A stretch of 64,000 nt of DNA from a virus. The translations under genes and the position numbers were made by a program. Where the stretch lies: the IMG/VR virus record IMGVR_UViG_3300029922_000001, positions 166,512 to 230,511 of that record. One strand, given 5' to 3'. Shown here piece after piece: positions 1-6,335 of the stretch. Position 1 is the stretch's first letter; the number at the start of each line of letters is the position of its first letter. Under the pieces are notes generated by a model that saw only the letters and a list, made by a program, of their open reading frames with translations, had not been told where the DNA came from and ran no database searches.

Positions 1-894
1 AGTGGTAAAACCATAATTACTCATACACCAAATACTATTTGCATTTGCTGTACCTTGTTCTATGAAAATAATGGCATCTGGATATATTAAAGAACTTGAA
101 TTGTAATCATTATCTCTGGTAAGTTTCCAAGTACCAGACGTGCTACCATCTTGAGTAACAACATAAATACCATTTTGAGATAAGTCGCTGCTAGTATAAT
201 CTTTGATTAAAATTCTATCAGCTACTAGATTAAAATTCGGTGTACCAGTTGGATTGATATTACCATTAATATTTACACCGTCAATAGTTAAAGTAGTTGT
301 ACTGACTATTGTTATAGTTCCTGAATTTGTACTACTCCAAGACCAATTGCTATTAAATGTAGAAGATGTAGTTGCAGCACGACAAGGTTTTTTGATTACA
401 TTAGTGTCTGCTCCTTTCCTTCCAACATAACGATATCCAGTAATGGTAATTGCGCCACCAGAGTAATATGAACTTGGTGGATTAGTTGCAAAAGTTAAAA
501 TGCCTGTTTCGTAATCAAATAACCAATTGCAGCCATCATCACCAACGGGAATAATCGTTCCATCATACCCTTTAACCACAACTTGATATGCAGAAAGAGA
601 TACGTTATCGTATTTATCAGGAATCCAATCTTTTAATCTATTTCCACCAGTTTCCGCGTACCAAGTGTTATTGCTAGGAACAGTAGTATCTATAGTTAAA
701 GCAAAATTAGTATATAATTCAATTGAGCCAAAAGTTCCATTGGGTTGAACAGGAATAGGATCTATCCACACTTCGCCTATGTGAATATTTTGTGTTAAAT
801 CAGAAACTTCATTAAAATAATACTTATTTGCACTATCTGTTAATCTCTTGTATACACTCTTATTAAAACTTCTACTTTCTTGTGTCCAACTCAT
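1..894 (-). CDS. Virion structural protein, 3' part outside window
   Basis: An open frame runs from an ATG at 894 leftwards past base 1 without a stop, giving about 298 residues of an unfinished protein that starts MSWTQESRSFNKSVYKRL. It is rich in Ser, Thr, Asn, Gly and aromatic residues with short beta-strand-like stretches. A segment near residues 75-125 (KDWIPDKYDNVSLSAYQV, then a Gly/Asp turn and FDYETGILTF) resembles the adhesin or baseplate-proximal proteins of large myoviruses. The start lies 11 nt after the stop of the 928-residue fibre-like gene upstream, so the two are probably co-transcribed. The structural role is inferred from composition and neighbours; the exact part of the virion is not known. 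Confidence 0.6.
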   Translation of the reverse strand, partial: MSWTQESRSFNKSVYKRLTDSANKYYFNEVSDLTQNIHIGEVWIDPIPVQPNGTFGSIELYTNFALTIDTTVPSNNTWYAETGGNRLKDWIPDKYDNVSLSAYQVVVKGYDGTIIPVGDDGCNWLFDYETGILTFATNPPSSYYSGGAITITGYRYVGRKGADTNVIKKPCRAATTSSTFNSNWSWSSTNSGTITIVSTTTLTIDGVNINGNINPTGTPNFNLVADRILIKDYTSSDLSQNGIYVVTQDGSTSGTWKLTRDNDYNSSSLIYPDAIIFIEQGTANANSIWCMSNYGFTT

Positions 895-905
895 TTATTT
901 ATCCA

Positions 906-3692
906 TTAAGATATGCTTCTATCACTTTGTATTGATGTAATACCAATATTTGCTGTATTAAAAAATAATATTACATAAAATACACCAGAACTTCCAGTGC
1001 TATTAGTTCCAATCGACCAATGAACTACATTATTGTTTATACTGATTCTTGCACCATATGCTGTAGACAAAGTAGTACCATCTGTACCTGATTCATTAAA
1101 ATTTTTCGCCAAATCATAATAAACACCGTTAACATATAACATAGCATTGTAATCACCGCTACTGTATGTGCTAATTGTTGTTTGTAATTCAGTAGCTAAA
1201 TTAGTGGTGATATTAAATGGTGAAATTGTGAGATATCCAGTTGAGGCGCTAACCAAAGTAAAACTACGGCAATATGTTTTAGATCCACTAGCTCCACTAT
1301 ATGCAGAATAATCTGAAGAAACTGGATATCTTACAATGCCATTACGAACTTGTGCTTCTGTAGCACCTATACCAGCTATTAAACTAGTCAAACTTGAAGT
1401 CCATGCACTAGTATAAGGGGAAGTGGCAATAACCCTATAATATTCATCAGTAAAGTTTTCATATCCCCTTTCTGAATACAATGTACCCGTTAAAGCGATT
1501 GGATTGGCATATGTATTTGATTGAGTGCTAATACATGCTATTGCATCAGTTGGTGTACTGCCAAATGTACAAAAAGCTAATGCATTAGTATTCGTCAAGT
1601 CTAGAGCAGTGGCTGTTGATGGTGTGGTGGCTCCTGTAGCCTTATATATGCTTGTGGTGATATAATTAAGCATAGAGCTTTGATTAGGGACGCTAAGGCG
1701 AATTCTGACCTTTTGTGTGCCACCTGAACCAGTTCTTGTATATGGTGCATTATAATTAGGTGGTGTTACTGGTGGTAGACATATATTTTCACTAGCATCT
1801 AGATTAACACCTTGATTTGGAATACTTACATTGTCCAAGCCAGCAGGAGCAAACATTTTTGCTATAAATTGACTATTGTAGCATCTATTAAAAATAGCTG
1901 ATGCTCCAGTACCACCAGATGCTTCAAAAGCAACATCAAATACGCTTTGGTATCCGTGATACTCTAATCCGCTAAGAAATTTTTGCATTGCCCCATTTCT
2001 AATTTTAACAATACTAGAAGCTATTGAAAATGTAGGTGTAGAACTTGCAGCAGTAACTGGATCACGCCAAAGTGGTAAGTAATTAGAAGTTCCAGCTTCT
2101 GGATGTATGAATTGATAAGCACTATAACCATCTAAGCTAGAACTATTAATACTAGCTACCGCAGATCCTTCTGCCCAAGCTAATCCATATTTATTAACAC
2201 TTGGCACGTTAAGAGTGTAAATGCCAGTTGATATAGGGCTATTCAAAGTAGAAGTCATGTCATAATCTAATTGAACTGTAGAAGTAAGTGTATTATCCTG
2301 TGTTTTAAGCTGAAGATCACCGTAGGTATATGGTCTAAAAGCTTTACCACAACGGAATGTATTAACTGGTGAATTCAAGTTAAAGCTTGTAACATCAGAT
2401 GTATAGTAAGTGTTTATAATTGTTCCAGCGGGATATGATGTATTAGTCCAAGTACTTGATAAACCAGCCGATAATGTAGCGGTAAACATGTAACTTGGGT
2501 TGATATTGTCAGTTAAGTTATTACCAGTTAATAAACCAGCTTGAGATCCAGATAATAACCATAAAGTTTGGTTGACATCATCAAAAGCGTTTGCTGCTAA
2601 TGTACTAGATATCCATTCATTACCTACTCCATTAGCCCATTGATTACTTCCATCTGGATTTATTGGATATCCACCAAAATATCCATCATCATAGTTGCTA
2701 GATCCAATATGTGGACTGCTTGGTGAGCCAATGGTTACTACATCACCGCTTGAATTAGTCCAAGCTGGAATACCACTAACAACAACAAGTGATTGACCGT
2801 TAGTGCCTATTGCTAATCGTTTATAAGTTGAAGTACCACTATCAAAATAGATAATATCGCCAGGTTGATCAAGTGAGGAACTTAAACTCGTTACAAGGTC
2901 TGCAATTAATAGCTTTTGACTACTACTAAATACAATTGGTTGGGTAAAAGTGTGGACACCAGTCCACGTTGGACTATAAGTTAAATCTAGTGATATAGTT
3001 CCAGTAGTGCTAATTGGTCCACCTGTAATACCATTACTAGTATTAATTAATGTTACAGACCCGCTACCTGTTCCAACCCATGATGTACCATTGTAATATT
3101 GAAGCTGTTTAACTCCAGTATTACTGTTAAAATAAACACTACCTGGTGCTGTTGTAGCTGGTGGAGTAGTACTATTATATAGTGTTATAACACTTGAACT
3201 AGACATAATAATAGATCCAGTCATAGTTCCACCAGATAATTGCAAATATCTAGCGTCTCCTGTGGTTTGAGTTAAAGAATCTAAATTGATATTGTGCCAT
3301 CCAGATCCATTAAAAATTCTAATAGAATCAGTAGATGTATTAAAGTATATTGCTCCAGTAATTTGATTTGATATAGAGGATTCATTAAGAGTGTTGGTAG
3401 ACCATAATCCTAAACCAAATTCATTAGTGGTTAATCCTTGAAAAATCAAGTTGCCGCTCATGTAATCGCCAGATTTTAGAACGTAAAGACCACCTGATAT
3501 TGTCGCCAATGAAATTGTGATTTGATTAGTATCGGAATTTACTGCAACAACAATTCCGTCACCTTCTGCAACATTAACAGCACCAGTTAGTCCATTTAAA
3601 GATGCAACATACCCACCAGAAGACATTCCTCCAATATTGGCAACTATTCTTCTTTCTGGAACAATATATGCACCATCGTTAAAATTACTCAT
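906..3692 (-). CDS. Tail fibre-like structural protein (928 aa)
   Basis: A long protein of low charge, dominated by Ser, Thr, Asn and Gly. Residues 30-60 (SLNGLTGAVNVAEGDGI and following) are the collar-like start seen in many phage fibres. Around residues 140-330 are fibre modules of the type DARYLQLSGGTMTGSI, YYNGTSWVGTGSG and GQSLVVVSGIPAW, which recur in other fibre genes of this window. The C-terminal two thirds is not recognisable to me and may hold the receptor-binding or enzymatic part. No clear Shine-Dalgarno precedes the ATG. Together with the next gene downstream it forms a minus-strand pair, divergent from the gene at 3834. The fibre assignment rests on module similarity within the window and general family knowledge. 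Confidence 0.65.
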   Translation of the reverse strand: MSNFNDGAYIVPERRIVANIGGMSSGGYVASLNGLTGAVNVAEGDGIVVAVNSDTNQITISLATISGGLYVLKSGDYMSGNLIFQGLTTNEFGLGLWSTNTLNESSISNQITGAIYFNTSTDSIRIFNGSGWHNINLDSLTQTTGDARYLQLSGGTMTGSIIMSSSSVITLYNSTTPPATTAPGSVYFNSNTGVKQLQYYNGTSWVGTGSGSVTLINTSNGITGGPISTTGTISLDLTYSPTWTGVHTFTQPIVFSSSQKLLIADLVTSLSSSLDQPGDIIYFDSGTSTYKRLAIGTNGQSLVVVSGIPAWTNSSGDVVTIGSPSSPHIGSSNYDDGYFGGYPINPDGSNQWANGVGNEWISSTLAANAFDDVNQTLWLLSGSQAGLLTGNNLTDNINPSYMFTATLSAGLSSTWTNTSYPAGTIINTYYTSDVTSFNLNSPVNTFRCGKAFRPYTYGDLQLKTQDNTLTSTVQLDYDMTSTLNSPISTGIYTLNVPSVNKYGLAWAEGSAVASINSSSLDGYSAYQFIHPEAGTSNYLPLWRDPVTAASSTPTFSIASSIVKIRNGAMQKFLSGLEYHGYQSVFDVAFEASGGTGASAIFNRCYNSQFIAKMFAPAGLDNVSIPNQGVNLDASENICLPPVTPPNYNAPYTRTGSGGTQKVRIRLSVPNQSSMLNYITTSIYKATGATTPSTATALDLTNTNALAFCTFGSTPTDAIACISTQSNTYANPIALTGTLYSERGYENFTDEYYRVIATSPYTSAWTSSLTSLIAGIGATEAQVRNGIVRYPVSSDYSAYSGASGSKTYCRSFTLVSASTGYLTISPFNITTNLATELQTTISTYSSGDYNAMLYVNGVYYDLAKNFNESGTDGTTLSTAYGARISINNNVVHWSIGTNSTGSSGVFYVILFFNTANIGITSIQSDRSIS

Positions 3693-3833
3693 TATCTACT
3701 AATTCCAAATCATTAAGCTATAAACCTTAACCCAGTGTTTTGTACATTTTTTTTATAATAAGCAGGAAAAAAAATGCCAATACTGGAACATATTAACAGT
3801 GCTTGAGAAACAGCATAATAAACAGGAGTTACA

Positions 3834-4313
3834 ATGTCAAGATACCCAGAAAATTATTACGATACCGAATCAGGTTTACCTACTACAGTAAATAACGTTA
3901 CAACCGATAAAATTTGGTTTAACGACTTGAAAGCACCAGTACAAGATATGTATGGTGATTTTCATATCGACCAAAATGTTGCAGAAAACTTCTCCAACTG
4001 GCAAGCTTTATCAGCAGTTTTAACTACAACCGACTCTCTTATCAACAACTCAACTGGTATTTTAAGCCAAATGACTAATGGTGAATTCACTGTTCCTAAT
4101 CAAGAATGGTTCCTTTCAGTTAATCATATTACAGTTAATAGACTAGTGCGTAGACTTGGATTTATCAATAAATTATTATATAGATTCCAACAACAAACTA
4201 CAGCTTACATTGCCGACAGTATCAATGCTCCTGCAATTGGTCGTTACCCAGAAGGTTACAACGAACTTTGGGATACTCAACAGAAGTTTGGTACTCCAGA
4301 AAACGCAGAATAA
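3834..4313 (+). CDS. Hypothetical protein, possibly virion-associated (159 aa)
   Basis: Starts MSRYPENYYDTESGLP with a good Shine-Dalgarno (AGGAG, 7 nt before the ATG). The protein is soluble-looking, with no signal peptide or membrane segment. It carries many Asn, Thr and Tyr residues and a basic helical stretch near residues 100-120 (NRLVRRLGFINKLLYRF). The sequence RYPEGYNELWD near the C-terminus echoes the N-terminal RYPENYYDTE, a short internal similarity. I do not recognise the family. The gene has its own leader after the divergent fibre genes and ends at a strong terminator, so it is probably a single-gene transcript with high expression; this would fit a virion component, but that is inference. 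Confidence 0.6.
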   Translation: MSRYPENYYDTESGLPTTVNNVTTDKIWFNDLKAPVQDMYGDFHIDQNVAENFSNWQALSAVLTTTDSLINNSTGILSQMTNGEFTVPNQEWFLSVNHITVNRLVRRLGFINKLLYRFQQQTTAYIADSINAPAIGRYPEGYNELWDTQQKFGTPENAE

Positions 4314-4335
4314 TAACTATCGTTTCTCAAGCAAC

Positions 4336-4367
4336 AAAAAAGAGGGATTCTATTCCCTCTTTTTTTG
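4336..4367. terminator. Bidirectional rho-independent terminator
   Basis: A perfect 12-bp inverted repeat (AAAAAAGAGGGA, loop TTCTAT, TCCCTCTTTTTT). The T-run follows the stem on the plus strand, and the mirror-image A-run gives a T-run on the minus strand. It sits between the convergent genes 3834-4313 and 4369-4776 and can end both transcripts. Confidence 0.9.
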
Positions 4368-4368
4368 T

Positions 4369-4776
4369 TTATTTATTTTTCTTCTTAGTTTTCTTTTCTT
4401 CTTTTGGAGTTTCGTATCCCAAAGCTGCCATTTCCTTTTCAGTATTACGATTAATTGCTGCTTCAACTGAGAACTTCTCACCGTATCTAGCTTTTAGCTT
4501 GGCAATATTCGCATCTAAGATTTTATCAAAATCAAAATTAGAAGCATCGCATAAAATAGCGGTATACCACATTAAGTCTCCGACTTCCTCAAAAAGATTT
4601 TCGTAATCTAGTGGTTTTTTGTAATAAATATGCTTTTTCATTTGATCTAAGAGTTCCGCAGATTCGGTACATAGACCAATGACAGCATGAAGTTGACGAA
4701 TAGATGTTTTGTCATCAATCAAATCAGGTACACTTTCTGTACGCTTACAATTTTCGATATAGGTTTTAAATTCCAT
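4369..4776 (-). CDS. MazG-like nucleotide pyrophosphohydrolase
   Basis: A 135-residue all-alpha protein with the metal-binding pattern of the MazG/dUTPase-2 superfamily: ExxE at residues 38-41 (TESAELLDQ) and ExxD at 64-67 (FEEVGDLMWY). In known members these acids bind Mg2+ and the enzyme hydrolyses (d)NTPs to monophosphates and pyrophosphate. In phages this cleans the nucleotide pool or lowers (p)ppGpp; the substrate here cannot be read from sequence. The C-terminus is a Lys-rich tail (PKEEKKTKKKNK). On the minus strand a TACAAT box lies 5 nt before the ATG and there is no Shine-Dalgarno, so the mRNA may be leaderless. The gene is divergent from the exoribonuclease gene. Confidence 0.8.
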   Translation of the reverse strand: MEFKTYIENCKRTESVPDLIDDKTSIRQLHAVIGLCTESAELLDQMKKHIYYKKPLDYENLFEEVGDLMWYTAILCDASNFDFDKILDANIAKLKARYGEKFSVEAAINRNTEKEMAALGYETPKEEKKTKKKNK

Positions 4777-4809
4777 AGCTTATTGTAGGTTTTTTTGTAT
4801 AAAAAGAGC

Positions 4810-5328
4810 ATGAGTGTGTATTTTGTTGATTCGGAATTTTACGAAGACGGAGAAATAATAGATTTATTATCCATTGCTATCGTGGCAAATGATAATAAAC
4901 AATATTACGCTGTGAATTCTGATTTTAACTTCACTAGAGCCAATAAAAATAAATGGCTCAAGGAAAACGTCTTGAAACATATTGATTTGGAGGATAAAAC
5001 AAATCAAAGAAGTAAAAAACAAATTAAATCAGATATTTTAAAATTTATTGGTGATGATAAATCCCCGAAATTTGTGTCAGATTATTGCAGCTATGATTAT
5101 ATTGTGTTATGTCAAATATTTGGTAAAATGATTGATCTGCCTGATAATTTTCCTATGTATTGTAATGATCTACAAATGTTAAAGAAGATAGTTGGTGCTA
5201 AGGATTCTGAATTGCCAACTTTGCCAAACGAACATCATGCACTTAATGATGCCTGTCAAGTACGCGAACAATGGTTATTCTTAGAAAAGCGTTTTCAGGA
5301 AAAATTCAAACAAAAACTGGTTTTTTAA
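4810..5328 (+). CDS. 3'-5' exoribonuclease, RNase AS (Rv2179c-like) family
   Basis: A compact 172-residue DEDD-fold exonuclease. The first catalytic pair is D7/E9 (YFVDSEFYEDG), the third acid is probably D96 (CSYDYIVL), and H143/D147 (HHALNDACQ) completes the DEDDh set. The opening DSEFYEDGEIIDLLSI is close to the RNase AS family, which degrades RNA and prefers adenylate-rich tails. A longer frame begins at a TTG (4795), but ATG 4810 gives a protein starting at the first strand of the fold. A TATAAA box lies 6 nt before that ATG, with no Shine-Dalgarno. Likely roles are mRNA turnover or tRNA 3' trimming; it sits next to the tRNA array. Family confidence is high, substrate unknown. Confidence 0.8.
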   Translation: MSVYFVDSEFYEDGEIIDLLSIAIVANDNKQYYAVNSDFNFTRANKNKWLKENVLKHIDLEDKTNQRSKKQIKSDILKFIGDDKSPKFVSDYCSYDYIVLCQIFGKMIDLPDNFPMYCNDLQMLKKIVGAKDSELPTLPNEHHALNDACQVREQWLFLEKRFQEKFKQKLVF

Positions 5329-5336
5329 GAATACCC

Positions 5337-5366
5337 TTGACAAACTTCAGAGATTGTGGATATAAT
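5337..5366 (+). promoter_or_regulatory. Sigma70-type promoter of the tRNA array
   Basis: Consensus TTGACA at 5337-5342, an 18-nt spacer and consensus TATAAT at 5361-5366. Transcription should start near 5373. It is the best match to a bacterial housekeeping promoter in the window, consistent with early transcription of the tRNA/ncRNA array by host polymerase. Confidence 0.9.
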
Positions 5367-5375
5367 ATCAGTGTT

Positions 5376-5414
5376 ATGAAAACTATGGACTTGAAACTTA
5401 AACGTAAGCGTTAA
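5376..5414 (+). CDS. Putative lysine-rich leader peptide (12 aa)
   Basis: ATG at 5376, about 3 nt after the predicted transcription start, opens a 12-codon frame reading MKTMDLKLKRKR and then TAA. Four of the twelve codons are lysine (three AAA, one AAG) and two are arginine. It stands directly before attenuator-like hairpins and an array made mostly of lysine-type tRNAs. That arrangement resembles amino-acid operon leader peptides, but there is no homology support and so short a frame can occur by chance. Confidence 0.35.
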   Translation: MKTMDLKLKRKR

Positions 5415-5430
5415 TTTCTTCTCTCCCAAA

Positions 5431-5528
5431 TTTTGCGGAGTGGAAGAATTCCTCTGCAAAAAGTCCATAATATTTTCCATCTTATTTACTTATGTAGAGG
5501 TCATCGTGTGTAGTGATCTTTAATTTTT
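5431..5528 (+). promoter_or_regulatory. Attenuator-like leader hairpins before the tRNAs
   Basis: Three mutually constrained helices follow the mini-ORF. First, TTTTGCGGAG (5431-5440) pairs with CTCTGCAAAA (5452-5461), ten pairs with one G-U. Second, CCTCT (5451-5455) can instead pair with AGAGG (5496-5500). Third, GGTCAT (5499-5504) pairs with GTGATC (5513-5518) and is followed by TTTAATTTTT, a weak intrinsic-terminator layout. The second pairing would disrupt the first and third, as in a transcription attenuator. The complementarity is visible; the regulatory role is inference. Confidence 0.4.
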
Positions 5529-5535
5529 AGTATAT

Positions 5536-5606
5536 GGGGATGTAGCTCGACGGTCGAGTTAGAGCCTTTTAAGCTCAAGGCGTGGGTTCGATTCCCTCCG
5601 TCCTCA
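5536..5606 (+). tRNA. tRNA-Lys (UUU)
   Basis: Full cloverleaf of 71 nt without encoded CCA. The acceptor GGGGATG pairs with CGTCCTC with two wobbles, and the discriminator is A (5606). The D stem is GCTC/GAGT. The anticodon loop CTTTTAA gives anticodon TTT; its stem AGAGC/GCTCA has four pairs and a terminal A-A mismatch. The T arm GTGGG-TTCGATT-CCCTC has one T-T mismatch. It reads AAA and AAG. It is the first tRNA after the promoter and is followed by CCGAGA. Confidence 0.85.
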
Positions 5607-5616
5607 CCGAGAATAT

Positions 5617-5687
5617 GGGAAGTTAGTTCAATGGTAGAGCGGGAGAATCTAAATCTCCTAATGAGGGTTCGATTCCCTCACTTCCCA
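5617..5687 (+). tRNA. Amber suppressor tRNA (anticodon CUA)
   Basis: Clean cloverleaf of 71 nt: a perfect acceptor GGGAAGT/ACTTCCC, D stem GTTC/GAGC, a perfect five-pair anticodon stem GGAGA/TCTCC around the seven-base loop ATCTAAA, and a perfect T stem GAGGG/CCCTC with loop TTCGATT. Positions 34-36 are CTA, which reads the UAG stop codon. The discriminator is A; the amino acid it carries cannot be told from sequence. UAG terminates only two of 57 complete genes that I call here (60475-60669 and 62891-63472), so the phage tolerates UAG reading. Confidence 0.9.
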
Positions 5688-5700
5688 CCGAGATAAATAT

Positions 5701-5773
5701 GGGAATAAAGCATAAAGGGTGATGCAGTTGGCTCTTAACCTTCAGAACCTGGGCTCGACCCCCGGTGTTCCCA
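5701..5773 (+). tRNA. Atypical tRNA-Lys (CUU) with mismatched anticodon stem
   Basis: The acceptor GGGAATA/TGTTCCC, D stem GCAT/ATGC and T stem CTGGG/CCCGG are sound, with discriminator A. At standard positions the anticodon arm is GTTGG-CTCTTAA-CCTTC, giving anticodon CTT, but with two adjacent U-U oppositions in the stem. The T loop is CTCGACC rather than TTCGANN. It may be a functional variant, a decaying gene or one shaped to escape anticodon nucleases. Lysine identity is probable but less certain than for its neighbours. Confidence 0.65.
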
Positions 5774-5783
5774 CGAGAAATAT

Positions 5784-5856
5784 GGGGATATAACTCAATT
5801 GGTAGAGTGGCAGACTCTTAATCTGTAAGTTTGGGGTTCAAGTCCCCATGTCCCTA
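5784..5856 (+). tRNA. tRNA-Lys (CUU)
   Basis: 73-nt cloverleaf: acceptor GGGGATA/TGTCCCT, D stem ACTC/GAGT, anticodon arm GCAGA-CTCTTAA-TCTGT with anticodon CTT (codon AAG), T arm TGGGG-TTCAAGT-CCCCA, discriminator A at 5856. The CGAGA trailer follows directly. Confidence 0.88.
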
Positions 5857-5865
5857 CGAGAGCAA

Positions 5866-6190
5866 TTTGAATTTTGGGAAGTTGGCTTAGAAACAGCTAT
5901 CTTATAATGAGTGTCAAGTGGAATGCATCAGGACGAATATAGGTATGAGAAATCTGAATAATCTATCGTGCGCGGTAGATTAATACTGAAATTCGGTTGG
6001 TACTGATGTCGTGTCTCAGCTATCCCAGCATGAGGACGTAGAACCACAGGGGAAGGACAAGTGCAGTATTAATAATATGTTTGGTAGGCGAAGCTACCGA
6101 ACTAAGTAGAGGAAGGTAAGGGATAGGATATTCTACAATGTTATTAATGACCCTTAGAGACTTTGGCGTAGTAGCACACCAAAATTCAAA
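5866..6190 (+). ncRNA. Structured RNA mimicking the 23S GTPase-associated centre
   Basis: Coding potential is absent. The ends TTTGAATTTTGG (5866-5877) and CCAAAATTCAAA (6179-6190) are perfectly complementary over 12 bp. Directly inside, 5878-5903 reads like 23S rRNA helix 43: GUUGGCUUAGAAACAGC keeps the E. coli loop UUAGAA, the same U-U mismatch (5882/5900) and nine-step stem, with a compensatory change (5880/5902). Near the 3' end, 6166-6179 (GCGUAGUAGCACAC) matches helix 44 (GCGUAAUAGCUCAC). Equivalents of A1067 (5889) and A1095 (6170) are kept. About 260 nt lie between them, with hairpins at 5959-5980, 6009-6043 and 6080-6099, and an 11-bp helix joining about 6067-6077 and 6138-6148. Loop ATCCC (about 6022-6026) could pair with GGGAT (6120-6124). 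It lies between tRNAs 4 and 5 and has the same CGAGA trailer (6192-6196). The rRNA comparison is from memory. Confidence 0.8.
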
Positions 6191-6201
6191 ACGAGATGTA
6201 A

Positions 6202-6297
6202 GGGGGTATAGCTTAGTGGTTAAAGCTGGAGACTTTTGGAGTATTTCATGGAATATTGCAAAATCTCTAGACTAGGGTTCGATTCCCTGTGCCCCTA
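6202..6297 (+). tRNA. tRNA with 24-nt insertion in the anticodon loop, probably Lys (UUU)
   Basis: Acceptor GGGGGTA/TGCCCCT, D stem GCTT/AAGC and T arm TAGGG-TTCGATT-CCCTG are tRNA-like, with discriminator A. Between the anticodon stem halves GGAGA and TCTCT lie 31 nt instead of 7. The insert forms its own helix: TTTTG pairs with CAAAA, then AGTATTT with GAATATT, capped by CATG. Removing 24 nt can leave the loop CTTTTAA, identical to that of the tRNA-Lys(UUU) at 5536. It may be an intron-bearing tRNA, a tRNA with an extended arm that cannot decode, or a decoy. Confidence 0.7.
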
Positions 6298-6335
6298 CCG
6301 AGATTAAGACAAGTTTTATATGTATAAACACAAGT

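Noticed and set aside
203-430. Plus-strand ORF at the window start and similar short frames opposite long genes
   Set aside because: It lies opposite an uninterrupted minus-strand structural gene, with no ribosome site or protein-like composition.
6000-6060. Further rRNA similarity (GATGTCG...TCTCA segment resembling 23S domain V)
   Set aside because: The match is short, gapped and not supported by a matching helix; it reads more simply as a local hairpin (6009-6043).
5857-6201. Group I intron, RNase P RNA, tmRNA, GOLLD or ROOL RNA as explanation of the ncRNA
   Set aside because: The flanking tRNAs are intact and no exon junction exists. The RNase P and tmRNA core motifs I know are absent, and the length is well below GOLLD (about 800) and ROOL (about 580). 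The H43/H44 resemblance explains the ends better.
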